From assembly GCF_036378875.1 (NCBI RefSeq), contig NZ_DASUVO010000076.1, positions 1 to 64,000 of the forward strand: a stretch of 64,000 nt of DNA. The letters are read 5' to 3'. The stretch's first letter is position 1. Each line of letters begins with the position of its first letter. Shown piece after piece: positions 34,661 to 43,238 of the stretch. The position numbers and the translations under genes are program-made. This DNA is from Actinophytocola sp036378875 (GTDB taxonomy: Bacteria > Actinomycetota > Actinomycetes > Mycobacteriales > Pseudonocardiaceae). The notes under the pieces are model-generated. The model saw only the letters and a list, made by a program, of their open reading frames with translations, was not told where the DNA came from and made no database searches.

Positions 34661-35530
34661 ATGCGAATCGCCCTTAACCCGATCCAGTGGATGGCAAGTG
34701 ACGACGGCTGGCTCGACCCGTCGCTGGCTCCCGGCCGCGAGGAGTTGCTGGGCCAGGTGAGGAAGGCCGGCTTCGACGGCGTGATGGCGGAGGTGCCGGC
34801 CGGCTGGTCGGTCGAGCAGTACCTCGACGTCGTGGACTCGCTCGGTTTGGCGCTCGCGCCGGGCTATGTCGTCTGCCGGTCCGACGGCCTCGACGGCGCG
34901 GAGGCCGAGGTGCTCGAGAACGTCGCCGCGGTCGCCCGCCAGCACGCCGCCCTCGGCCTGACCGACATCGGGCTCGGCATGGGCATGCGCAAGGACGCGC
35001 CCCGCGAACGTCATCCTGGCCAGGGCCGTGAGGCGGACGCCGCGCGCCTTGCCGCCGTGACCACGCTCATCGGCCGGATCACGGACGTCATGCTGACCGA
35101 AGGCGTACGGCCCGCGTTGCACCCGCACGTGGCGACGTGGATCGAGACCGAGGACGAGGGCCGCGCCGTCCTCGACGCGGTGCCTGAACTGGGTTTCCTG
35201 CCTGACACGGGTCACCTCGCGTGGGCCGGGGTCGACGTGCGGGCACTGATCGCCGACTACGCGTCACGGGTGCCGTTCGTCCACGTCAAGGACTGCCGTC
35301 TCAGCGTCGCGGAGAAGGGCCGGGCCGAGGGCTGGAACTATCGGCAGACCGTGCTCGCGGGCCTGTGGGCCGAGCCGGGCCGCGGCGAACTGCCACTCAC
35401 CGAGATCCTGGGCGCCCTACCGGCCGACTTCGACGGCTGGCTCATGGTCGAGGTCGACCGACCCGACATCACCGACCCGTACGAAAGCGCCACGGTGTCG
35501 GCGGAGTGGATGAGGGCCAACTACAGCTAG
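34661..35530 (+). CDS. Sugar phosphate isomerase/epimerase-like TIM barrel (IolE-like)
   Basis: 289 residues from ATG 34661. MRIALNPIQW opens the barrel; the metal-binding residues expected for the xylose-isomerase-like family are Glu162 (WIETEDE), Asp182 (PDTGH), His208 (FVHVKD) and Glu264 (MVEVDRP). Closest in pattern to inosose dehydratases and related epimerases. It would convert an imported sugar or cyclitol in the cytoplasm. It is divergent from the Opp-type operon (148 nt between starts), suggesting shared control. The exact substrate is unknown. Confidence 0.83.
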   Translation: MRIALNPIQWMASDDGWLDPSLAPGREELLGQVRKAGFDGVMAEVPAGWSVEQYLDVVDSLGLALAPGYVVCRSDGLDGAEAEVLENVAAVARQHAALGLTDIGLGMGMRKDAPRERHPGQGREADAARLAAVTTLIGRITDVMLTEGVRPALHPHVATWIETEDEGRAVLDAVPELGFLPDTGHLAWAGVDVRALIADYASRVPFVHVKDCRLSVAEKGRAEGWNYRQTVLAGLWAEPGRGELPLTEILGALPADFDGWLMVEVDRPDITDPYESATVSAEWMRANYS

Positions 35531-35587
35531 TGCGGTGACCGACCACATTGGCCGGCTCGCGCAGACACCGACGGGCCGGGGCCGCCC

Positions 35588-35749
35588 CGCTGTGAAAGAC
35601 GCGTTGGGCTCGTTCAGCCTTCGATCCGCCGATGATCTTGTCGGGTGTCACGCCTTTGCGGGGAGGCGCGGGCCTGGTCAACACTGCTTCGCGTGCGCCG
35701 GGCGCGCAGCGCCCGACGCACCCGCAGGGTGAACGCGCCTTTCACAGCG
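35588..35749. repeat. Long-span inverted repeat with internal hairpin
   Basis: CGCTGTGAAAG-A-CGCGTT (35588-35605) and its reverse complement (35732-35749) match at 17 of 18 positions and are 126 nt apart. Inside lies a second hairpin near 35692-35722 (GTGCGCCGGGCGC pairs with GCGCCCGACGCAC with one mismatch). It fills most of the 250-nt gap between the convergent isomerase and LacI genes. It has the look of a MITE-like or terminator-like repeat; no target-site duplication was found. Confidence 0.55.
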
Positions 35750-35780
35750 CGAACGGCCAGGGGCCGGGGAACCTTCGCGG

Positions 35781-36785
35781 TCACAGCGCTAGCGCAGGCG
35801 GGGCAGTGCTGTTCCGCACTGTCAGGGTCGTGGCCAGCTCGAGCCCCGTCTGTGCGGGCCGCTCGCCTCGGCCGAGGGCGAGTGCCAGTTCGGTGGCCGC
35901 CACGGCCATCTCGACCAGAGGCTGGTGCACCGAGGTAAGCGGTGGGTCGGTCAGGGCCGCGACGGGTAGGTCGTCGAAGCCGACCACGCTCAGGTCGGTG
36001 GGGATACGCAGGCCCGCCTCCCGCGCGGCCTGGTACACGCCGAGGGCCTGTAGGTCGTTGCTCGCGAAGATGGCCGTGGGGCGGTCCGGGCGGCGCAGCA
36101 GTTCGCGGGCGGCGGCGTGGCCGGCGTCCTGGGTCAGGTCGGTGGGCGCGCTGGTGACCACCGGCAGCTTCGCGGCCTCCATGGCGGAGCGGTAGCCGTC
36201 GAAGCGGGCGCGGCAGCACAGGACGTCGTCCGGGCCGGTGATCATGGCGATGCGCTGGTGGCCCAGCTCGGTCAGGTGGCGGGTCGCGGCCCGGCCACCG
36301 GACCAGTTGGTCGCGCCGACGAACGGCACGTCGTCCGGTAGTTCGCTGGTGGGGTCGAACACCACGAACGGGATGCCCCTGGCCCGCAGCTGGTCGCGTT
36401 GTTCCTGTGACAGCTGGGCGACGGTGACGACGCAGGCCGGGCGGCGGTCGAGCGCGTCGTCGATCCAGTAGCGGATCGCGTTGCCCTGCGGACCGAACTC
36501 CGACAGCACGACGCCGACGCGGTGTTTGCGTGCCGCCCGCTGGACGCCGCGGATGATCTCGACGCCCCACATGCTCTCGATCTCGTCGAAGACGAGGTCC
36601 ATCATGTTGCTGCGGCTCGGCGAGACGGGTTTCTGGTCTCCGGACTCCTTGATGAGCGCCTCGACGCGGGCGCGGGTCTCGGCGGCGACCCCGGAGCGTC
36701 CGTTGATCACCTTGGACACGGTGGGGACCGACACGCCGGCCGTCTCCGCGATGTAGGAGATGGTGACCGGTTTCGACGAGTCCAC
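35781..36785 (-). CDS. LacI-family transcriptional regulator
   Basis: 334 residues from GTG 36785. Headpiece VTISYIAETAGVSVPTVSKV with INGRSGVAAETRARVEALI, then a sensor with ELGHQRIAMITGP and GFDDLPVAALTDPPLTSV. The sequence between the headpiece and the sensor is of the group seen next to GH43 genes. It follows the second GH43 gene by 28 nt on the same strand and is probably the last gene of that operon (permeases, GH43, regulator). Confidence 0.88.
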   Translation of the reverse strand: MDSSKPVTISYIAETAGVSVPTVSKVINGRSGVAAETRARVEALIKESGDQKPVSPSRSNMMDLVFDEIESMWGVEIIRGVQRAARKHRVGVVLSEFGPQGNAIRYWIDDALDRRPACVVTVAQLSQEQRDQLRARGIPFVVFDPTSELPDDVPFVGATNWSGGRAATRHLTELGHQRIAMITGPDDVLCCRARFDGYRSAMEAAKLPVVTSAPTDLTQDAGHAAARELLRRPDRPTAIFASNDLQALGVYQAAREAGLRIPTDLSVVGFDDLPVAALTDPPLTSVHQPLVEMAVAATELALALGRGERPAQTGLELATTLTVRNSTAPPALAL

Positions 36786-36813
36786 CGGTGGAGTTTACGT
36801 CGCGACCACAAGG

Positions 36814-38271
36814 TCACGCGCCCTCGTAGTCGAACCAGTCGAAGTGGACGGTGCCGGCCGCCGAGTACATGCCGATGACCCGGCCGGTGAAGCCGCCGGC
36901 GACCTCGGTCGACAGGTACTTGCCGTCGAGCGTGGCGAGCGTGCCGTCCAACTCCTCAACGCCGAAGGACACGGTGTCCGGGCCGCTGCGGGCGTCACGC
37001 ACGGTCTCCGTGACGGCCACCTCGACCCGCAGCACGACCAGGCCGGCGGGCACGGGCCGCGTCGCGACCGTCGTGTGCAGTGGGCCGATACGAGCCAGCA
37101 CCCTGGCCTCGCCGTCCGCGACCTCGATCTCGTAGTGGTGCTGGTCGTCGAGACGCACGACGAGCCCGCACCGGCCCTCCGCCGGGTCGATCCGGGTGCG
37201 TGCCCGGAAGGACAGGTGTTGCTGGCGCCGGCCGACGAACGTGCCGTCGAGATCGTCGAGCGAGCCGCGAGCGCGCAGGGTCAGCCACCCTGGCCGGTCC
37301 TTGGTCGTGCAGTCCTCGGTGGGCCGGTGCCGCAGTGAGATCCACTGTGGTGCCAGTTCGCTGAGGTCGAAGTCGTCGCGGACCGGCGTGGCCGTGACCG
37401 GCTGACGCGGCCACGGCGGCGTGGTCGTCAGTTCCCCGACGACCGGCCAGCCGTCGGTCGTCCAGGTCACCGGCGCGAGGAAGGTTTCGCGGCCGAGCGC
37501 GTGCCAGCCGGGAGTGCCGCCACGGGGCCGCACCCCGAGCAGCACCATCCACCACGAGCCGTTGGGCGCCTGCACGAGACCGGCGTGGCCGGTGTTCTGG
37601 ACGGGGTGGTCGGTGCCGCGGTGGGTCAGGATCGGGTTGGCCGGGCACGGCTCGAACGGGCCCGTGGGCGCCTGGCCGCGGGCGATCGACACCGCGTGGC
37701 AGCGCTCGGTGCCACCTTCGGCGATCAGCAGGTACCAGTACTCACCGATCCGGTACAGGTGCGGCGCTTCCGGGGCCTTGGCGCCCGGGGCGCCCGACCA
37801 GATCCTGCGCGGCGCACCGAACGACTCCCCGGTGAGCGGGTCGAGCCGGATCTGCGAGACGCCGGCGAACGTGCACCAGCAGGTGCCGTCGGAGTCCCAC
37901 GCGAGATCCGGGTCGATGCCGGCGATCCCGGGCACGCGGATCGGGTCGGACCAGGGACCGGCCGGATCGGTCGCGGTGAACAGCACGTTCCCGTGACCGG
38001 CCACGTTGGTCGTGATGAGCCAGAACCGGCCGTCGTGGTGGCGCAACGTGGGTGCGTAGATCCCGCCGGAGGAGGAGGTGTCACCGGATGGGAGTCGGAG
38101 CTGGTTCGGCCGCTCCAGCGCGTTGCCGATCTGGGTCCACCCCACCAGGTCCCGGCTGTGGAAGATGGGCACGCCGGGGAAGTACTCGAAGCTGGAGCAG
38201 GCGAGGTAGTAGTCCGCGCCGACCCGGCAGATGCTCGGATCTGGATGGAACCCCGCGATGACCGGGATCAA
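36814..38271 (-). CDS. GH43 glycosidase (xylosidase/arabinofuranosidase type)
   Basis: 485 residues from a TTG start with AAAGGA 7 nt upstream. Catalytic triad of GH43: Asp11 (FHPDPS), Asp120 (GIDPDL), Glu168 (KAPEAPHLY). A C-terminal beta-sandwich (from about 300) includes RRQQHLSFRARTRIDP and VAGGFTGRVIGMYS. It is similar in length and layout to the GH43 at 23436-24911, so the two look like diverged paralogues, each next to its own LacI gene and ABC permeases. No signal peptide, so it acts on imported oligosaccharides. Confidence 0.9.
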   Translation of the reverse strand: MIPVIAGFHPDPSICRVGADYYLACSSFEYFPGVPIFHSRDLVGWTQIGNALERPNQLRLPSGDTSSSGGIYAPTLRHHDGRFWLITTNVAGHGNVLFTATDPAGPWSDPIRVPGIAGIDPDLAWDSDGTCWCTFAGVSQIRLDPLTGESFGAPRRIWSGAPGAKAPEAPHLYRIGEYWYLLIAEGGTERCHAVSIARGQAPTGPFEPCPANPILTHRGTDHPVQNTGHAGLVQAPNGSWWMVLLGVRPRGGTPGWHALGRETFLAPVTWTTDGWPVVGELTTTPPWPRQPVTATPVRDDFDLSELAPQWISLRHRPTEDCTTKDRPGWLTLRARGSLDDLDGTFVGRRQQHLSFRARTRIDPAEGRCGLVVRLDDQHHYEIEVADGEARVLARIGPLHTTVATRPVPAGLVVLRVEVAVTETVRDARSGPDTVSFGVEELDGTLATLDGKYLSTEVAGGFTGRVIGMYSAAGTVHFDWFDYEGA

Positions 38272-38286
38272 TCGTCGGTCCTTTCG

Positions 38287-39189
38287 TCAGCCCTTGATCG
38301 CCCCGATGAGCATGCCCTTCACGAAGTGGCGTTGCACGAAGGGATACACGACGAGGATCGGGATCAGGGTGAGGGTGACCACCGCCATCTGGATCGACAG
38401 CGGGGCGAGTGCCTGGCCACCGGCGAGCTGTCCACTGGTGACACCGGTGCCGGGCGTTGGGTTTCCCAGGAGTGTGTACGTGTAGACGATCATCTGCAGC
38501 GGCCACTTGCCGTTGTCCGGCAGGTAGAGCAGGGCGTTGAAGAAGGCGTTCCAGTACCCGACGGCGTAGAACAGGGTGATCACCGCGACCACGGGCCGCG
38601 AGATGGGCAACACCACCGACCACAGGATTCGCCACTCCCCCGCGCCGTCGATGCGCGCGGAGCCGATCAGGTCCTGGGCGGTGTTCATGAAGAACCCGCG
38701 CATCACGATGATGTTGAACACCGAGATCGCACTGGGCAGGATCAGCGACCAGTAGTTGTCGTACCCGCCCAGCGCGGAGACGACGATGAAGGTGGGGATG
38801 ATCCCGCCGGAAAAGAACATCGTGACCACCAGCAGCATGAGGATGGTGCGGTGGCCGAAGGAACCGCGCCGGGACAACCCGTACGCGCACAGCACCGTCA
38901 CCACCATCGACAGTGCCGTCCCGACCAGGGTGACCATCCCGCTCACGACCATCGAGTGCAGGATGAGGTCGTTGCTGAAGATCTGCCGGTAGGACTCGAA
39001 GGTCAGGTTGTGGGGCACCAGGACCATGCCGCCGGCGAGGTTGATCGACGCCTGGTCCGACAGGCTGGTGACCACGACGGAGTACACCGGCACGAGAACC
39101 GCCGCCAGGACAAGGAAAAGCACGATGCCCTTGCCGGCCTGGCCCGCGGGGGTCGGCTTCTCCTCCCAGACGGGACGCGGGGTGCTCAT
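38287..39189 (-). CDS. Carbohydrate ABC transporter permease (LplC/YtcP type)
   Basis: 300 residues from ATG 39189, overlapping the broken permease stop by 4 nt. MFFSGGIIPTFIVVSALGGY is the segment that marks the LplC/YtcP subgroup, and the coupling loop reads IGSARIDGAGEWRILWSVVL. Six membrane segments. Its LplB partner is disrupted and the binding protein is missing, so the transporter is probably non-functional unless complemented from elsewhere. It lies 15 nt before the GH43 gene in the same operon. Confidence 0.9.
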   Translation of the reverse strand: MSTPRPVWEEKPTPAGQAGKGIVLFLVLAAVLVPVYSVVVTSLSDQASINLAGGMVLVPHNLTFESYRQIFSNDLILHSMVVSGMVTLVGTALSMVVTVLCAYGLSRRGSFGHRTILMLLVVTMFFSGGIIPTFIVVSALGGYDNYWSLILPSAISVFNIIVMRGFFMNTAQDLIGSARIDGAGEWRILWSVVLPISRPVVAVITLFYAVGYWNAFFNALLYLPDNGKWPLQMIVYTYTLLGNPTPGTGVTSGQLAGGQALAPLSIQMAVVTLTLIPILVVYPFVQRHFVKGMLIGAIKG

Positions 39190-40012
39190 TTCCGGTACAG
39201 CCCGTCCTCGCCGAAGGCGTGTGCGAGCTTGTTGGCCGCGTAGATCAGGATCAGGGACAGGATCCCCTTGAACAGGCCGGCCGCCGCGCCGTAGCTGAAG
39301 TTGTTGTTGACCACGCCGTAGTAGAAGGCGAACGTGTCGAGGACCTCGGCGGCGTCCCGGCCCACCTTGTCGCGCTGGATCAGCAGCTGTTCGAAGCCGA
39401 CGGTCAACGCGTTTCCCAGCCGCAGCACGAGCATGAGCACGATGACGCCACGCATGCCGGGCAGGGTGATGTGCCACGTCCGCCGCCACCGGCCGGCGCC
39501 GTCCACAGCGGACGCCTCGTACAGGTTGGGGTTGATCGCCGCGATCGCCGCCAGGAAGACGATGATGCCCCAGCCGGCTTCCTTCCAGACCGCCTGCGCG
39601 GTGACCAGGTACGTGAACGTCGCCGGGTCGGTCATGACGTCCCAGGTGCCCATGCCCTGCTGGCGCAGGAACATGTTCAGCGCGCCGGCACCGCCGAGCA
39701 TCTGCTGGAACAGCGTGACGACCGCACCCACGAGAAGAAGTGCGGCAGGTAGACGATCGACTGGATCACCGATCTGATCCTGCTGCTGAGGATGGAGTTG
39801 AGTAGGATCGCCAGCGCGACCGGGACCGGGAAGTACAGCACCAGCTGGACCGCGCTGATCACGAGGGTGTTCTCGAACGCCTGCCAGAACAGCGGATCGC
39901 CCAGCAGCGCCTCGAAGTTGGCCAGGCCGACCCACGGGCTGCCCGTGAATCCGGTGTAGACGCTGTAGGACTGGAACGCCATCACCGAGCCGGCCATCGG
40001 CACGTACGTGAA
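39186..40012 (-). pseudogene. LplB-type ABC permease, truncated and frameshifted
   Basis: The 5' part reads TYVPMAGSVMAFQSYSVYTG and goes on to VYLPHFFSWV in one frame; the rest, from GAVVTLFQQMLGG to the C-terminus, continues in another frame. The shift lies at about 39725-39731 on the reverse strand. The N-terminal membrane segment that should precede YVPMAG is absent; the frame there runs into DNA of the divergent cutinase-like gene. Both defects argue for a real pseudogene. The extracellular binding-protein gene that normally precedes such a permease is also missing, as if removed by a deletion ending near 40012. Confidence 0.8.
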
Positions 40013-40018
40013 CCGCCG

Positions 40019-40894
40019 ATGCAGCAACACAATCGTGCGCGGAAACCACTGCTTCGCAAGATCTTCGCCGCAATCACGGTCGTCCTCGGCGTCCTCACCG
40101 CCGCTACACCCGCCTCGGCCGCCGCCAACCCGTACCAACGAGGCCCGGATCCGACGCCGGCCAGCATCGCCGCCACCATCGGACCGTTCGCGACAGCGTC
40201 GGTCACGGTGGCACGGGGGAACGGCTTCGGCGGCGGAGTGATCTACTACCCGACCGCCACCAACGAGGGCACCTTCGGCGCGATCGCCATCTCCCCCGGC
40301 CTGAACGGCACGTGGCCGGGCATCGCCTGGCTCGGCCCCCGACTCGCCTCCCAGGGCTTCGTCGTGTTCGGCATCGAAACCAACAACCTCAACGACAGCC
40401 CCACCAGCCGCGGCACCCAACTCCTCGCCGCATTGGACTACCTGACACGCAGCAGTTCGGTGCGTAACCGGGTCGACGCCAGCCGACTGGCCGTGGCCGG
40501 GCACTCGATGGGCAGTGGCGGCGCACTCGACGCGGCCCTGCGTCGGCCCGCGCTCAAGGCGGCGATCGGGAACGCACCCCATCTACCGTCGGGAAGCCTG
40601 TCCAACGACCGGGTCCCGACCCTCATCTACGCGATGCAGAACGACACCCTGGTGCCCCCGTCGCGCCTGACCACCCTGTACAACACCATCCCGACGACGG
40701 TCGAGAGGGCGTACATCGAGGTCGCGGGCGCCGGCCACAACTACATCGGGCAGCCGAGCACCAACCTGGCCCGCACCATGATCCCGTGGCTGAAGATCTT
40801 CCTCGACAACGACACCCGCTTCAGCCAGTTCCTCTGCCCCCTGAACAACCAGAACGGCATCTCCCAGTACCGCAACAGCTGCCCACTGATCTAG
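40019..40894 (+). CDS. Secreted cutinase/PETase-like polyester hydrolase, divergent
   Basis: 291 residues. A signal peptide (about 1-36, KIFAAITVVLGVLTAATPAS) is followed by ANPYQRGPDP, nearly the same mature start as actinomycete cutinases. Aligned by eye with Thermobifida cutinases it keeps GFGGGVIYYP, GAIAISPG, IAWLGPRLASQGFVV, the elbow GHSMGSGG (Ser163), Asp209 (QNDTLVP), His240 (GAGHNY), and the C-terminal cysteine pair Cys273/Cys288. Two substrate-site residues differ: Leu95 at the oxyanion Tyr position (GLNG for GYTG) and His188 where the clamp Trp is expected. It probably hydrolyses cutin-like or other esters outside the cell. The start directly abuts the broken permease and no clear ribosome site or promoter is visible. 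Confidence 0.85.
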   Translation: MQQHNRARKPLLRKIFAAITVVLGVLTAATPASAAANPYQRGPDPTPASIAATIGPFATASVTVARGNGFGGGVIYYPTATNEGTFGAIAISPGLNGTWPGIAWLGPRLASQGFVVFGIETNNLNDSPTSRGTQLLAALDYLTRSSSVRNRVDASRLAVAGHSMGSGGALDAALRRPALKAAIGNAPHLPSGSLSNDRVPTLIYAMQNDTLVPPSRLTTLYNTIPTTVERAYIEVAGAGHNYIGQPSTNLARTMIPWLKIFLDNDTRFSQFLCPLNNQNGISQYRNSCPLI

Positions 40895-40906
40895 CGCGGT
40901 GACCGA

Positions 40907-40933
40907 CGCGGGGCGGGCAAAGCCCGCTCCGCG
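40907..40933. terminator. Bidirectional terminator hairpin
   Basis: A 12-bp stem (40907-40918 with 40922-40933, one G-T pair) closes a 3-nt AAA loop, 12 nt after the cutinase-like stop and 16 nt before the stop of the convergent GH3 gene. Very stable; no T-tract. Confidence 0.75.
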
Positions 40934-40949
40934 GACGGCGTCCAGCGGA

Positions 40950-43181
40950 CTACCGCGCTGGAGTGGTCAGCTTGCGGATCAGCTCGTGGGTGATTCCCAG
41001 GCCGGGGAAGGCGGCGAGTGCGGAAAGCGGGAAGTTGCCGATGACCGTGCGCAGTTCCTCGTCGCCGAGGATGCCTGTTGGGTGGCCCTGTTCGTCCACG
41101 CCGACGGCTGAGGTGATGGCCGCGTGGCCGTCCGGATCGGACAGCCATTCCTCGAGGGTCGAGAACGCGGTCAGGGTGACACGGGGCGGGATGGCGTCGA
41201 CGCGAACCGTTGTGTGACAACGGATGTCGCGGGACGATGCGCCGGCCTCGAGTACGAAGTCGCCGCCTTCGACCAGCCATCGGCGGTGTCGGGTCGACCA
41301 GTAGGCGAGGTCGCGCGAGCCGAGCGTGAACTCGACCGTCGTCTCCGCGCCGGGGTCGAGCGTGACCTTCGCGAACCGCTTGAGTTCGCGGGGTGGGCGG
41401 GACACGCTGCTGTCGAGGTCCGCGACGTAGAGCTGCACCACCTCGGCTCCGGGCAGGGCGCCGGTGTTCCGCACGGTCACGGTGGCTGTGATGGCCAGGT
41501 CACCGGTGTCGTGGCTGCCGGTCGTCGACACGTCGAGGCCGCTGTAGTCGAAGGTGGTGTAGGACAGGCCGTGCCCGAACGGGTAGGCCACCGCCAACCC
41601 GCTGGCGTCATAACCTCGGTACCCCACGAAGACGCCCTCGCCATAGCGGACGTGCCCGTCCTCGCCAGGGAAGTTGAGGAACGACGGGTTGTCCGCCAAC
41701 CGCAGGGGGATGGTCTCCGTGAGCCGGCCTGACGGGTTCACCGCGCCCGTGAGGACGTCCGCGATCGCGGCGCCGGCCGCCTGCCCGCCGAGCCAGCACT
41801 CGACGACCGCGGCCGCACGTTCGTGCCATGAGGTGACGAGTACGGCGGACCCGTTGGCCAGTACGACCACCACGGGCGCCGGGCCGTCGAGCAACCGGTG
41901 CAGGAGCGCGGTCTGTGCGGCGGGCAGTTCCATGTGGGTCCGGTCGAACCCCTCGGACTCCGCGTCGGACGGCAACCCCAGGAAGGCGACCACCACGTCC
42001 GCGCCGGCCGCCGCGGCCACCGCCTCCTCGGCCAGTTCCGTGTCCCGGTCCGGCGTGGCCAGGCCGAAGCCGGCGGCGAAGCCGACCTCCGCGGCCGGCA
42101 GCGCGCGGCGCAGTTCGTCGAGCGCGTTGTCCACCCTGGTGGGGTTCACCTGGGAGCTTCCCGCGCCCTGGAAACGTGGGGTCCGCGCGAACTCGCCGAT
42201 GACACAGACGCGTTCACCGGACAGCGGCAGCACGGCGTCGGTGTTCCTGAGCAGCACGATGCTCGCCGCCGCGGCCCGCCGGGCGAGCGCGTGGTGGGCG
42301 TCGACGTCCACAGTGGCCGGTTCGCGCGAAGCCGTCCGGTTCACGAGTCGCAGCACGCGCTGGACCGTCGCGTCCAGGTCGGCCTCGGCGAGCTGTCCGG
42401 AGTGGACCGCGTCGATCAGGGCCGCGTCGCTGACCCCGAGTTTGGGCGGCATCTCCAGGTCCAGCCCCGCCAGGAGCGCCTCGACGCGGTCGTGCACGGC
42501 GCCCCAGTCGGACATCACGAGCCCGTCGAAGCCCCATTCGGTGCGGAGTATGTCGGTGAGCAGCTCGCGGTGTTGGGAGACGTGGACGCCGTTCAGCCGG
42601 TTGTACGCGCACATCACCGTCCACGGACTGGCGGTCGTGACGATGTGCTCGAAGGCGGGCAGGTAGATCTCGCGCAGGGTGCGCTCGTCGATGTCGGCAC
42701 TGACCCGCAGCCGATCGGTCTCCTGGTTGTTGGCGGCGAAGTGCTTGACCGACGCACCCACACCCTGTGACTGGATGCCGAGCACGAGCGCCGCGCCGAG
42801 GTGGCCGGCCAGGTACGGGTCCTCGCTGAAGTACTCGAAGTTACGACCGCACAGCGGAGACCGCTTGATGTTGACCCCGGGTCCGAGCACGACGTCGACG
42901 TTCTGGGCGCGTGCCTCGACACCGATCGCCGACCCGACCTCTTCGATCAGGTCGACGTCCCAGGACGAGCCGAGCGCACTGGCCGTCGGAAAGCACGTGG
43001 CCGGCAGGCTGCCGGAGATCGCGGCCGCCGCCGTCACCCGCAGGCCGTGCGGACCGTCGGACAGCGTGAGTCCCCGGACGCCGAGCCGCTCGATCGCCGC
43101 CGTGTGCCACATGTCGGCCCCCAGGCACAGCGACGCTTTCTCCGCCAGGGTCAGGCTCGGAACCACGTCACGCTTCTCCAT
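40950..43181 (-). CDS. GH3 beta-glucosidase-like enzyme
   Basis: 743 residues from ATG 43181; an in-frame GTG at 43217 would add 12 residues but overlaps the divergent LacI leader. The (alpha/beta)8 barrel carries KHFAANNQE and the nucleophile Asp225 in GLVMSDWGAVHD. The alpha/beta sandwich with VVFLGL-type strands and SEGFDR follows, and then the fibronectin III-like domain (VTVRNTGALPGAEVVQLYV). About 65 residues after that form a tail seen in cytoplasmic GH3 enzymes (TLEEWLSDP, LSALAAFPG). No signal peptide and no PA14 insert. Removes terminal beta-linked glucose or xylose from imported glycosides. Confidence 0.92.
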   Translation of the reverse strand: MEKRDVVPSLTLAEKASLCLGADMWHTAAIERLGVRGLTLSDGPHGLRVTAAAAISGSLPATCFPTASALGSSWDVDLIEEVGSAIGVEARAQNVDVVLGPGVNIKRSPLCGRNFEYFSEDPYLAGHLGAALVLGIQSQGVGASVKHFAANNQETDRLRVSADIDERTLREIYLPAFEHIVTTASPWTVMCAYNRLNGVHVSQHRELLTDILRTEWGFDGLVMSDWGAVHDRVEALLAGLDLEMPPKLGVSDAALIDAVHSGQLAEADLDATVQRVLRLVNRTASREPATVDVDAHHALARRAAAASIVLLRNTDAVLPLSGERVCVIGEFARTPRFQGAGSSQVNPTRVDNALDELRRALPAAEVGFAAGFGLATPDRDTELAEEAVAAAAGADVVVAFLGLPSDAESEGFDRTHMELPAAQTALLHRLLDGPAPVVVVLANGSAVLVTSWHERAAAVVECWLGGQAAGAAIADVLTGAVNPSGRLTETIPLRLADNPSFLNFPGEDGHVRYGEGVFVGYRGYDASGLAVAYPFGHGLSYTTFDYSGLDVSTTGSHDTGDLAITATVTVRNTGALPGAEVVQLYVADLDSSVSRPPRELKRFAKVTLDPGAETTVEFTLGSRDLAYWSTRHRRWLVEGGDFVLEAGASSRDIRCHTTVRVDAIPPRVTLTAFSTLEEWLSDPDGHAAITSAVGVDEQGHPTGILGDEELRTVIGNFPLSALAAFPGLGITHELIRKLTTPAR

Positions 43182-43213
43182 CGGGCGGCGTTTCCTTTCG
43201 TTGGTAAGAACAT

Positions 43214-43221
43214 ACACGTGT
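43214..43221. promoter_or_regulatory. ACACGTGT palindrome between GH3 and LacI genes
   Basis: An 8-bp palindrome in the 57-nt gap between the divergent GH3 and LacI starts, within CATACACGTGTCAGC. It is the only clear dyad there and a likely core of the binding site of the adjacent LacI protein, though short. Confidence 0.4.
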
Positions 43222-43238
43222 CAGCTAAGGTGACGGGC

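Noticed and set aside
37501..39243. A 580-codon open frame on the + strand
   Set aside because: Antisense to GH43 and permease genes and rich in His, Asp, Gln and Arg; no recognisable fold.
39700..40950. A transposon or insertion sequence at the cutinase/permease junction
   Set aside because: No transposase, terminal inverted repeats or target duplication could be found; a simple deletion explains the junction.
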